From Dryomyza anilis (lineage: Eukaryota > Arthropoda > Insecta > Diptera > Dryomyzidae): DNA of 64,000 bases. The position numbers and the translations under genes are program-made. This document shows, piece by piece, positions 47,293-60,871 of the stretch; position 1 is the stretch's first letter, and every line of letters starts with the position of its first letter. A model generated the notes under the pieces. It saw only the letters and a program-made list of their open reading frames with translations, was not told the DNA's origin and ran no database searches. Location: NCBI GenBank assembly GCA_951804985.1, contig OX638135.1:70895695-70959694 (forward strand). The letters are read 5' to 3'.

Positions 47293-50200
47293 ATGTTCGC
47301 GTGTGAAAATTGTACAGCAACATTCTCATCGTTAGAAAATTTGTCAATTCATTTAAATGATTGTAAAGAAAAATATTTTCAATGTGGCTGCGGTTTACTC
47401 ATTAAAGGCATTCAATATGTCGAGAATCATTTAGAGAATTGTGATGGTGAACCGATCATAGCTGAACCCATCCTCTCCTCATCTCATAGAGGAGTTAAGA
47501 AAAATGGAACCCAATAAGGAGCATCATCATCTCATCAAATCCTCAAACGGAAAGGAAATGGAATCAACATACAAAATACAACTAGACGACCAAAAATTGA
47601 CATGGAAACGAAAGTATGTGAGATTTGTGGGATACATATTCCCATAAATCGGTATAAAATGCATTTTAGAACCGACATGCACAAGGAAAGATCTGCAATA
47701 ACACTACGGGAAAACGTTCTCCAACTATCAACCTTCCAAACCAATATTGTAAAAAAATATCGTGTTTTAAGCTCATCGAAGAATGAGATATTGATTGAAA
47801 ACTTTTTTTACTAATATAAATGCATATTTAAAAGAACTTCTGTTAACGAATATTGGAGAACATGATTTCGTTAAATATAATATAGTTCTATATGGTGATT
47901 ATGTAAAACAACAGGAAACCGAGAAGGTACTAACAAAAAAACACTTGGGAACCCGATTTGTTAGTATATATAATCTGGATGATATAAATTCTTGATTAGA
48001 AGAATTGATAAATGAAATAACTAGAATTTCAAGTGAATTCCAAGAGAGAGACAGTGGATGGGCAATCGTAGAATTTACATATGTGGAAATAACCATATGA
48101 AAATTAGAACATATGCCATCAGGAATATATACGCCTCTGCCTAAAGATATTTACTCTAAAGCTGCAACAATCAATATAAAAAAATATAGATGAATTTTGC
48201 TTCAAATGGAGTATTCTGGCTGCAATAGCTTGTAAATATGATAATTTGGAGTCAAAAAATCTTTATAAGTTGACAAATCCCAATTATTATAGAATTTTGG
48301 ATATTTTGGATATGATGTTTCCAACACCATTAAAAGATTTAAAAATATTTGAACAAAATAATCCACAGTTCAGCGTCAACGTGTACGATATTAAAGGTAA
48401 AAAACACATACGGAAACTAGCAAAATTATAGGACCATCTAGACCAACATCAGAAGTTCGAGCATTCCATGTGAATTTATTATCTTTAATAAATTTGAATT
48501 CAAACAGCAATCATTATTGTCTAATAAAAGATTTAAAGAGACTGGTAAAATCATTATCAATTACTACTAGTCACAATAGTGGTTATTTTTGTGAGTTTTG
48601 TCAGAATCACAATTTCGTCGATTCAAAAAGACATAATGAAAAGGAATGCGGAAAAGTTACTGCAAGATATCTTAAAGCAGGAGCCACAGCAACATTTACA
48701 AGATTGGAAAAGAAATTATCACCGCCTATAATTTTATATGCCGATATGGAAGCAATTTTAACACCAATTCAATATACAATTCCAAATGAAAAAATATCAT
48801 CAACAACCCAAGTTCAAAAACATGAAGCATGTGCGATCAAATACTATGTGAAGCTCACGTTTAATTCTGATTTGGATGAAATATTTACTATTGAAGGTAA
48901 TTTTTTATAATTATTTTTTATTTTGTTTTTAAATTTTAATATTTTCTTATTTTGTTATAGATGCAAATTGTGTTGAGGAATTCATTAATTCTATGGAGGA
49001 GAAATTAGATCAACTTCATCGAAAATATTGGATGTCTCCAGCTCCCCATAAAAATCTAACGCAGAATGATCAACAAACGTATACCACTGGAAAATGTTGT
49101 GCTTGTGAGGAAAACTTTACCGACAGCACGAGAAATGTAAGAACATTTAAAAAAAAAAATATCCATTTTTCCCAGTGGTATTTCATAATCTATCTAGATA
49201 TGATATCGATTTATTCATAAATAAATTGAGTGGAAATTTAAAAGCAATTCCATGCAATAAGGAGTTATATATATCACTCACTAAAACTGTTATGGAGGGT
49301 AAAACATTTAAATATAATATAAATTTTATAGATTCAAATAGATTTTTAAACTCCAGCTTAGAAAAATTATCTAATTATATGGATAGTAATAATTTCAATA
49401 TTTTAAAAAATAGATATAAAAATGTTGACAAATTTAATTTAATGAGGAGGAAAGGAGTGTTCCCCTTTGATTATGTAAATCACTTCAATGTTCTGAAAGA
49501 AACTTCCCTTGCCAGTAGAGATCATTTTTATAATTCGTTAGATGACCAAGAATGTTCAGTTGAAGACTATATATTTGCCAATGAGGTATGGAAAACATTC
49601 AAATGTAATACACTACGTGATTATATGTTACTTTATTTAGAAAGCGATGTTCTTATTTTAGCTGATGTATTTGAAAATTTTCGAAGCATTTGTTTAAATA
49701 TTTATAATTTAGATCCAATAAATTATATAACTGCCCCTTCTTTATCTTGGAATGCAATGCTTAAGTATACCAAAGCAGATCTAAAACTTATAAACGATCC
49801 TGATGTTCATAACTTTCTTAAAGTTAGCGTAAGAGGAGGATTAACTCAATGGACTCATAGGATATCTGAAGCCAACAACAAATATTTAAAATCTGGATAT
49901 GATACAAATAAAGAAGATAATTATTTAACATATGTGGATGCTAATAATTTGTATGGATGGGCAATGTCGCAAAATCTTCCAATCTCAGGTTTTAAATTTT
50001 TAGAACAGGCTGAGTTTAATATTCTAGATTTTTCTACTATTACTACTGATGGTGTATTTGGATATATTCTTGAGGTTGATTTAGAATATCCAGATTCTAT
50101 TCATGACGAGCATAATTGTCTTCCATTTTGTCCTGAAAACAAAATACCAATTGGTGGAAAAGGAGTTAAATTAATAGCCGATCTTCATAAAAAAGACAAG

Positions 50201-50304
50201 TATATAATTCATTTAAAATACTTGCAACTATGTTTACAACATGGTTTAACGCTAAAAAAAGTACATCGTGTTCTGCGCTTTAAACAAAGCAAATGGTTAG
50301 AACC
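47293..50304 (+). pseudogene. polB: Maverick protein-primed DNA polymerase B, N-terminal and exonuclease part
   Basis: From ATG 47293 there are three Cys/His fingers (C-x2-C-x12-H-x4-C, a second CGCG..H-x4-C, and C-x2-C-x11-H-x5-H). A conserved N-terminal region then reaches FQERDSGWAIVEF and WSILAAIACKYDN. ILYADMEAI (Exo I, about 48735), HNLSRYDIDLFI (Exo II, 49180) and YLESDVLILADVFENFR (Exo III) mark the 3'-5' exonuclease. YVDANNLYGWAMSQ is polymerase motif A. Stops at 47515 and 47993, a stop near 48099, and frameshifts near 47800, 48200, 48430 and 49150 (an A-run) break it. The Cys/His segment usual between DSTRNVR and Exo II is missing. The coding region continues after the gypsy insertion, at 56366. 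Confidence 0.85.
48897..48960 (+). other. Intron in polB
   Basis: A 64-bp GTAATT..TTGTTATAG segment. Splicing joins EIFTIE to DANCVEEF in frame; the read-through frame meets a stop at 48908. A spliced polB is a reasonable feature of an insect Maverick. Confidence 0.7.
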
Positions 50305-50308
50305 ATAT
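50305..50308. repeat. Target-site duplication ATAT of the gypsy element, left
   Basis: ATAT abuts TGTTACG of the 5' LTR and is repeated at 56362-56365 after the 3' LTR. Confidence 0.85.
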
Positions 50309-50841
50309 TGTTACGAAAAGAGGTAATTTGCCCCACTGTGCAAGCAATCAACAATAATAAATGAGACGCAAGACAATTCAGCGCACTAAGCAATGTGTTA
50401 GAAAGAGACGGAAGATCATTCAGCGCACTGAGGCAGTGTGCGAGAAAGAGATGGAAGATCAGCGCATTAAACCCATGAGTGCGAATGAGATGCCAATAGC
50501 ATGCGTCATTCACGAAACGAGTAGAAGGTTCTCGAAACAAGTCGAAGCTTGTCGAAACGTGTCGAACTGATGCATACAGGCCGCGCATCTGAGGCACTGT
50601 ACTTCAGTTGTGATTTAATAGTGAACTAGTGCGTCTCGTGAGTGAACATTGTAAAGATTGTAGTAATTCAGCAGTTGATATAAGTGATTATTCTTTAAGT
50701 TGTTATTTAAATTAATAAAGTTAATTAATACTAGTTGAAATAATACTAGTTAAAACCAAATATAAGTGCGTTTTTATTTTGTACACAATCCAGCGATACG
50801 AACTCGTAGAACAGTTTTCCGTAGACTGAATTTTCGTAACA
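50309..50841 (+). repeat. 5' LTR (533 bp)
   Basis: It starts TGTTACGAAAAG and ends TTTTCGTAACA. It has AATAAA at about 50713. Relative to the 3' LTR it lacks 8 bp that contain TATATAAG, so its core promoter may be damaged. Confidence 0.95.
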
Positions 50842-50842
50842 T

Positions 50843-50860
50843 TGGTGTCAGAAGTGGGAT
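50843..50860 (+). other. Primer-binding site
   Basis: TGGTGTCAGAAGTGGGAT begins two bases after the 5' LTR. TGG at the start matches the CCA end of a tRNA. The body fits a tRNA-Leu-type 3' end as used by some insect gypsy elements; the tRNA identity is from memory and less sure. Confidence 0.75.
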
Positions 50861-50871
50861 TGTGATACAAA

Positions 50872-52213
50872 ATGGTTAAATTCGAACAACTTAAAGTCGA
50901 CCAGCTAAAGAAGGAGCTGGCGATTAATAATCTTCCAACTGTAGGTACGAAAGTAGAGCTACAAAAGCACCTAATGGAAGAATTAGAGAACCAAGGCATT
51001 GACCTCGCAGAGCACGAGTTTGAAATGGAAGCTGCAACAACGTCATCGAAAAGTGTGGACACGGAGCAAAAAGTACAATCTCGAAGTTTTGATATGAGCC
51101 AGTTGCTCGGAGCAATACAACAACAGCTTCAAGAAAATTCCAATCAACTTAAGACAGAACTTCAAGAAAATTCCAATCAACTTAAAACAGAACTTCTGGA
51201 AAATTCTAACCAACATCAAGTAAAAATGGAGCAACAAATGCAGGAACATTCGAAACAGCTTCTGGAAGTTACTAATACACTTCATAGCAAAGTAAAAGAT
51301 CTTGAGGAGCATGTAAGGGATATGGGTTAGAGTTGATGATAAAATTAATGGTATCGATCAGAAGCTCCAGAAAATGCAAAAAGATTTCGAAGGGTTGCAA
51401 ATAAATGGACCCTCACAACATGTTGTCAGTGGTACAAGGTTAAAGTCGCCGATATACGATGGAACCACAGCGTTCAACATTTTCAAGCTGCAATTCGAGA
51501 CCACGGCTGTAAGTAATCGATGGAACAATGAGGACAGCGTAGCCGCACTTATCGTGGCGCTTAAAGGAGGCGCAGCCGAAGTATTTCAGACTGTTCCAGA
51601 AAGTGATCGAAACAGTTATTTAGCGGTTATGTCTGCACTGCAACGAAAATACGGCAGTGATCACATGAAGCAAATCTACAGAATGGAACTAAAGTGCCGA
51701 ATGCAAAGAAATGGTGAAACAATGCAGGCGTATGCAGCCGACGTCGAGAGGCTTGCGCATTTGTCGTATGCAGATTCAACGAGTGATTTCATAGAAAAGT
51801 GCAAGATCTAAGCCTTCATTGACGGCATACGTGATCCGGAAACAAGACGTGCCACAGTGACAATGCCGAAAGTGACATTTACGAAAACTGTAACCACAGC
51901 ACTAACACAGGAGACAGCAACTACGTTATGCCGCCCAGCGCCAAAGGTCCGTAGACTAGATGTGGAGAATGAAGACCTACTTCAGGTAATTTGCCAAGTG
52001 TTAAAAAGTGGAGCTAAACCAGATTACACCGCTGCCAACCGAGACACCCAATTTAAAGGTAAATGCTACAACTGTGATACATGTGGGCATATGGCACGTG
52101 ATTGTCGTAAAAAACGAAAGCGCTCAATGAATCCATTTGCAAATGAACCCCGACATGAAAAAACCCAGGATCATGTCCAAAATAACGTAAATTTTAATCA
52201 ATCTTTAAACTAA
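50872..52213 (+). pseudogene. gag: Gag polyprotein of the gypsy element
   Basis: From ATG 50872: a SAP-like helix-extended-helix motif (residues about 6-40), a Gln/Asn-rich coiled-coil region with a threefold ENSNQLKTE-type repeat, and then a frameshift near 51325. The next frame from about 51332 carries the capsid-like part (YDGTTAFNIFKLQFE; AEVFQTVP; LAVMSALQRKYG). It is stopped by TAA at 51809-51811 and continues in frame to a single CCHC zinc knuckle, C-YN-C-DTCG-H-MARD-C (about 52060-52110), ending in TAA at 52211. Gag forms the particle and binds RNA through the knuckle. One frameshift and one nonsense codon disable this copy. Confidence 0.9.
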
Positions 52214-52215
52214 AA

Positions 52216-54420
52216 CGAGTCAGTTCTGCGGGGCACGATCTGACTCCCATAACCGATTGCCCCAGAATCTCCATTTCACAAATTGCTCGAAATCCAAATA
52301 GCTTAACTGTCGAAGGACTCATTGATTGTACAGCATATATGGTAACATTGGATACGGGAGCTTCACACTCAATAATAAGAAGTAACCTTGTTAAGGATAA
52401 AGTAGAGCCGCTTGTAGGAATAAGATTACAAACAGCTACAGGTGAAGAGGCCCCTATCAGAGGAAAGATTACCAAGAAAATAACGATTGATACTACGACA
52501 GTTAAGCATGATTTTATTGTGGCAGAAATAGTAGACGAAATAATACTTGGCATGGACTTCATGATAAAGAACGGTTTCACACTTGATTTAACAAGAAAAA
52601 TTTTGAATTATGCCAACACGGAGATCCAACTGAATATTGATTGTGACCAAAGCCCGAAAATGAAACAAGTTATTGCTTATAAAAATAGAAAAATACCACC
52701 TAATTCAGAAGCAATTGTTTGGGCGAAATTAAATGGAGATTGTGGGATAAGCAAGTTGTGGTTTATTGAAGCAAACGAAAAGCTGTATAAAAGTAACATA
52801 GTGGTAGGAAGAACACTTGTTGAGGCGGAGAAAGACAGAATTGTACCTATAAGAGTTCTCAATTTGGAAAACTCGTCAAAATTAATCAAAAAGGGGACAG
52901 TGGTAGGCCAGTGTCAAGAGGTGTCAGCGATTATAAATTGCGAGTCAAATACATCAAAAGACTATGTCACACCGCAAGTAAACAAACAATCTACTCACAA
53001 GTTTATAAATGAGTAGACGAAGGATTTGGCTGCCAAAGAAATGAGTCAAGTGCAACAGCTAATTGACAAATATCGGTGTATATTTGCTGAAAAGGGACAA
53101 AAGGACGGCAGAACTGCCATTGTAAAACATCGAATAGACACTGGTGATTCTAACCCAATTCGTCAAGCACCAAGAAGGGTACCACTTGCGAAAAGAGACG
53201 AAGTATCACATTTGGTTGAAGAAATGCACGCAAATGGCGTGGTGGAACCATCTGAGAGCCCATGGAGTTCACCAGTAGTATTGGTGAAAAAGAAGGACGG
53301 TAGCACTCGGTTCTGCGTTGATTACCGAAAACTTAATGATGTCACAAAGAAAGATAGTTATCCATTGCCAAGAATCGATGACACATTGGATACACTATCT
53401 AATGCTAAGTGGTTTTCCACGTTGGACTTGCAAAGCGGTTACTGGCAAGTAGAAATCGATAAGAAAGATCGAGAGAAGACCGCATTCAGTACTGGAGATG
53501 GACTATGGCAATTTTTGGTAATGCCGTTTGGACTATGCAATGCCCCAGCAACATTCGAGCGGTTAATGGAGCACGTATTAAAAGGTTTACTCTGGAAAAC
53601 ATGCCTAGTATACCTTGATAACATCATTGTTATGGGCAAGGATTTCAACGAACATCTAAGAAATCTAGAGGAAGTATTCCTTCGATTGAAAAATGCGGGT
53701 CTACAACTTAGCCCAAATAAATGCTCACTTTTTAAGAAAGAAGTCAAGTATCTGGGTCATCGAGTTACCACGGAAGGAGTGCATACCGATGAAGATAAAA
53801 TAGTTGCAGTAAAGGAGTGGCCCAGACCGCAAAACCTACATGACCTACGAAGTTTCTTGGGGCTAAGTACATACTACAGGCGATTTGTTCCAGGTTTTGC
53901 CAATGTTGCTACCAGTATTCACGAGTTGACAAGAAAGAACCCTGCATTTCAATTGGGCAATGATCAAGAAAGGGCGTTTTTGAAATTAAAAGATCTACTG
54001 TGCTCGGCACCAATTCTTGCGTATCCAATTCCAGGTGAGAAATTTATACTTGATACGGATGCAAGTGGATACGGAATAGGCGGAGTTCTCTCTCAAGTGA
54101 TCAATGGGCAAGAAAAAGTGATCGCATACTACAGTAAAACATTGTCCAAGCCCGAGCGAAATTACTGTGTCACCAGAAGGGAGCTTCCTGCTGTAATTGA
54201 AAGTGTGAACATTTTCCATAAGTATCTGTTCACTTCAAAACCGAGCACGCAGCACTACGATGGTTACTTCAGTTCAAAGATCCGGAAGACCAAATTGCGC
54301 GTTGGATAGAACGATTACAGAGCTACGATTTCTCAATCGAACATCGTAAAGGAGGAAATCATGGAAATGCAGATGCTCTGTCACGACGCCCATGTAAACT
54401 AGAATGCAGACATTGTTCAA
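52216..54420 (+). pseudogene. pol: Pol: aspartic protease, reverse transcriptase, RNase H
   Basis: The protease has LDTGASHSII (about 52350) and later ILGMDFM. RT starts after a nonsense TAG at 53014-53016. It shows PWSSPVVLVKKKDGSTRFCV, YPLPRIDD, STLDLQSGYWQV with the first catalytic Asp, and FGLCNAPATF. The active-site box reads YLDN at 53611-53622 where active RTs have YxDD, so one catalytic metal-binding Asp is lost. RNase H has LDTDASGYGIGGVLSQ and RRELPAV. A frameshift near 54240 moves its end (WIERLQSYDF; HGNADALSRRP) into another frame. The protease frame is shifted relative to gag, consistent with frameshifted or separate translation of pol. Confidence 0.95.
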
Positions 54421-55837
54421 GAGCAGAAGGTAAAGAAAACACAATTGACATTCGTTTGCTAAATGTTTTGCCCGATGAAAAATGGACTTCGGAACAAATT
54501 CAAATTGATCAAAAGAGTGATCCCGACCTCACAAAAATCATGATGTTCAAGGAACAGCAAAGAAAACCAACGTGGGAAGATATAGCGGCCGACAGTCCAA
54601 TAACTAAAGCTTACTGGGCACAGTGGCAGAGCTTAAAGCTACAAGATGGTTGCTTATATCGTGTATGGGAAAATGAAGGTGGCACATCCGCTCGAAGTTT
54701 GATTGTTGTTCCCAAGTCAAAAATAAAATAAATATTAGCGGAATACCATGGTGGATCTAGTGGTAGTCATTTGCGCATTAATAAAACGGTCGAGAAGGTA
54801 AAGAAACGTTTTTATTGGATTGGGTGCCAAGAGACAGTCGCCGATTGGATTCGCAGTTGCCCGCAATGTGTACCAGCTAAAGGACCAACAGTCAAAAGTC
54901 GCGGCAGGATGCATCAGTACAACGTGGGAGCACCATTCGAGCGTATTGCCATGGATGTCGCCGGGCCGTTTCCAATCAGTGATACGGGGAATATGTGCTT
55001 GTTGTCATTGACTACTTCAGCAAGTGGCCTGAAGTGTATCCCATGCCGAATCAAGAAGCCACAACAGTTGCGGATGCATTAGTTAACAACTGGGTAAGCC
55101 GTTTTGTAGTACCGTTGGAATTGCATTCAGATCAAGGAAGAAATTTTGAGTCTGCTGTATTTAAAGAAGTATGCAAAGTCCTCAACATACACAAAACACG
55201 AACAACGCCTTTGCACCCGCAATCAGACGGCATGGTGGAGAGATTCAATCAGACTTTGGAAGAGTATCTCAGAAAAGTGGTTGATAAAAATCAAAAAGAT
55301 TGGGATACACACATATCACTATTCCCCATGGCTTATCGAACGGCGGTTCATGATACCACAGCAGTTTCACCATCTAAAATTGTTTTTGGAACAGACTTAA
55401 GAATACCTGCGGATTTAAAGTTTGGTGCGAGTCCATCAGCTGGAATTCCTGTACACAATTATGTTTTCAGAAAAAGTGAAGAAATGAACGAAGTGCATCA
55501 GTTTGTAAGACAGCGTACACAATTTGCGAGTGATAAGATGAAGGCCAGATACGACTTGCGCACAAATTCAGAGGGATTTACGGAAGGACAACTTGTTTTG
55601 CTCTATAACCCACAAAGGAAGAAAGGCTTATCCCCTAAGCTACAAACACACTGGGAAGGACCATACAAGATAATTAAAAGAATTAACGATGTCGTGTATC
55701 GGATTCAGAATACTGCAGGCGTTAGAAGAAAAATGAAAGTGGTACATTTAGAAAGATTGGCGCCGTATAGAGAGAGGATTAACATCTGTTCGGGACGAAC
55801 AGATTTAGGTGGATGGCAGTGTTACGAAAAGATGTAA
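54421..55837 (+). pseudogene. pol: Pol: integrase of the gypsy element
   Basis: The zinc-binding domain has HGGSSGSH and C-PQ-C (about 54750-54880). TAA at 54729-54731 precedes it in frame. The catalytic core has MDVAGPFP (first Asp), HSDQGRNFES (second Asp) and SDGMVERFNQTL (Glu), giving D,D-35-E. A frameshift near 55000 separates the first Asp from the rest. The C-terminal part has WEGPYKIIKRINDVVYRI, a GPY/F module, and LERLAPYRER. The frame runs 18 bases into the 3' LTR. No chromodomain or env follows. Confidence 0.95.
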
Positions 55838-56361
55838 TTTGCCCCATAGTGCAAGCAATCAACAATAATAAATGAGACGCAAGACAATTCAGCGCACTAA
55901 GCAATGTGTTAGAAAGAGACGGAAGATCATTCAGCGCACTGAGGCAGTGTGCGAGAAAGAGATGGAAGATCAGCGCATTAAAACCCATGAGTGCGAATGA
56001 GATGCCAATAGCATGCGTCATTTACGAAACGAGTAGAAGGTTCTCGAAACAAGTCGAAGCTTGTCGAAACGTGTCGAACTGATGCCTGCAGTATATAAGG
56101 CCGCGCATCTGAGGCACTGTACTTCAGTTGTGATTTAATAGTGAACTAGTGCGTCTCGTGAGTGAACATTGTAAAGATTGTAGTAATTCAGCAGTTGATA
56201 TAAGTGATTATTCTTTAAGTTGTTATTTAAATTAATAAAGTTAATTAATACTAGTTGAAATAATACTAGTTAAAACCAAATATAAGTGCGTTTTTATTTT
56301 GTACACAATCCAGCGATACGAACTCGTAGAACAGTTTTCCGTAGACTGAATTTCCGTAACA
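55820..56361 (+). repeat. 3' LTR (542 bp)
   Basis: Ends TGTTACGAAAAG..TTTCCGTAACA. It keeps the TATATAAG box (56092-56099) missing from the 5' LTR. It differs from the 5' LTR by about five substitutions, an 8-bp indel and one extra A. Confidence 0.95.
56092..56099 (+). promoter_or_regulatory. TATA box of the LTR
   Basis: TATATAAG in the 3' LTR. In the 5' LTR the corresponding place (about 50570) reads GATGCATACAGGCC with no TATA box. Role inferred from its place in the LTR. Confidence 0.55.
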
Positions 56362-56365
56362 ATAT

Positions 56366-57244
56366 ATTATTCTTAATACAGAACAAAGGAAGCAGGCTAA
56401 AAATGATTTTGAAAAAAACTTCTATAAATTGATGGATAATGCAGTATATGTTAAAACGATGGAAAATGTTGAAAAAAGAAGAGACGTAAGGTTATTAACT
56501 CATTATAATAATCGAAGGAATTCAGAAAGCTTTCGAGCACTTATAGCTAAAACTAATTTCCATAGTATAGACATTTTTAGTGACTCTCTGGTTGGAGTTG
56601 AACTAGTCAATTTAGAAATATTTTATGACAAACCAATTTATGTGGGAACAACAGTACTCGAATTATCCAAATGGTTGATGTACGATTTTTATTATAATTT
56701 CTTGAAAAAGAAAAGTAAAAATATTGATGTTATTTATATGGATACAGATAGTTTTATATTGTCGTCTAAGGATGATATTTATAATATTATTAAAACAAAT
56801 CCAGCCCAATTTGATACATCAGATTATAATGTAAATAATCAGTTTTTAATAACACCACAAAACAAAAAAGTTTTAGGTTTAATGAAGGACGAAAACGCAG
56901 GTCTTATAATGAAAAGTTTTGCAGGATTAAAGGCCAAGGCATACGCATATATTGTTGAAAAGGATATTGATGGGGCAGACGATAAGGTTTTTAAAAAGAT
57001 TAAAGGAGTTAAGAATTCGGTTGTAAAAAAAAATTCATATAATGATTATCTAAAGTGTATAAGAGAGAGAAAAATATTTCATGGTCAACAGCGAATTATA
57101 AGAAGTAGATCCCATCAACTTTATACTGAGATAGTTAATAAAATTAGTCTCAATTTTATGGACGATAAAAGATATATATTACGAGTTCGAATATCTACAT
57201 TGGCATGGGGGAATTATAAAATAGTTGAAGATATTCTTCAATAA
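56366..57244 (+). pseudogene. polB: Maverick DNA polymerase B, C-terminal part
   Basis: This is the continuation of polB after the gypsy element: ILNTEQRKQAKNDFEKNFY leads into motif B (KLMDNAVYVKTMENVEKR). Motif C, YMDTDSFIL, carries the catalytic DTD (about 56745). GLMKDENAGLIMKSFAGLKAK is the KxY-type thumb-side block of protein-primed enzymes. It ends at TAA 57242-57244. This frame is free of stops from about 56400. In motif B the usual Asn-Asn and aromatic-Gly are Asp-Asn and Tyr-Val; the Gly loss may impair nucleotide binding. Confidence 0.9.
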
Positions 57245-57290
57245 TATATTGTAATACATTATATAAAATAAGATATATATATATATCCTA

Positions 57291-60131
<2,841 letters not shown>

Positions 60132-60233
60132 ATTGTAATTAAATAAACTGTATAATAATAAAAATATAATTAAAAAATTAAAAAAAAAAACATTTTTTTT
60201 TTAATTCTTTAGATAATCTCTAAAATAAATATG

Positions 60234-60380
60234 TTAAGAACTCTTGGTTTTAATATTCTCTTTATCTTTTTTAAGATCATCATATTTCTTCTTTCTACAT
60301 TTTTCAGCATTATGTTCATCACTAGCACAATATGTGCAATAATATAATCGTTGATATCCTTTTTTATTAAACCAATCCAT
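60234..60380 (-). CDS. Small CCHC zinc-knuckle protein of the Maverick (48 aa)
   Basis: An intact open frame from ATG (60380) to TAA (60234). It contains one perfect knuckle, C-TY-C-ASDE-H-NAEK-C (C-x2-C-x4-H-x4-C, residues 15-28), followed by a very basic, charged tail. Zinc knuckles of this spacing bind single-stranded nucleic acid. It is in line with the integrase gene (same strand, 120 bp beyond its stop), so it may be expressed with it. I do not know a named family for it. It could be a separate accessory gene or a terminal domain detached from another Maverick protein. It is one of very few undamaged frames in the element. Confidence 0.6.
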   Translation of the reverse strand: MDWFNKKGYQRLYYCTYCASDEHNAEKCRKKKYDDLKKDKENIKTKSS

Positions 60381-60499
60381 CCTGTCCAAATACAATTATA
60401 ACTATTTTGTTATATTTTTAGGTTAAGCACTGTACAAGGTTAATACGTATATGAGTCGTTAATTTTAGGCGAATTCTTTTTATAGTTGTTTATATAATT

Positions 60500-60865
60500 T
60501 TAGTTTAGCATTTGACTTCTATTAATCCATGTGTTATGATCATCACTAAATCCCAACCATTTAACCAGCACTTTATCCCCCTTTCTTCGTATAATTTTTT
60601 CAATAAGATATGCATCTTTATCTCTCACTCTTTGAAGTTCAAATTCATAAAAAGACCCTTGGATTATATTTTCCTTATAATCTTCTAGAATGCAAGTTAC
60701 TGGTTTACTTATTTTCACCCGCTGAATAGAAAATATTACTGTAGACAAATTTGGTTCATATCCCTTTAAAAATATACCTTTATATTTACTTATTCGAACA
60801 TGATCGCCTACAGTATATTTCGGCATAGGAAATACTTTGGGGAAATTATATATTGTTTTTAACAA
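60500..60865 (-). pseudogene. int: Maverick integrase, C-terminal SH3-like and chromodomain part
   Basis: It reads PMPKYTVGDHVRISKYKG (SH3-like fold) and later a chromodomain: YLIEKIIRRKGDKVLVKWLG followed by FSDDHNTWI, with the aromatic/Trp pattern of chromodomains. The chromodomain is typical of Maverick integrases and is thought to guide integration to chromatin. It is separated from the catalytic core (61846-62429) by the ~1-kb insertion. Stop at 60500-60502. Confidence 0.85.
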
Positions 60866-60871
60866 TAATTA

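Larger units (their letters stand above)
50309..56361 (+). mobile_element. Ty3/gypsy-type LTR retrotransposon (6.05 kb) inserted in polB
   Basis: It has two LTRs (TG..CA, with TGTTACG/CGTAACA ends), a 4-bp target duplication, a primer-binding site, gag, and pol in the order protease, RT, RNase H, integrase, which is the Ty3/gypsy order. No env follows the integrase. The gag starts with a SAP-like motif, a feature of some insect gypsy lineages. At least seven disabling changes are present although the LTRs differ by only about five substitutions and two short indels. Confidence 0.95.

Noticed and set aside
47602..47814. Separate C2H2 zinc-finger gene
   Set aside because: It is in the same frame as the 47293 ORF and interrupted only by a TAA; it is the third finger of the polB N-terminus.
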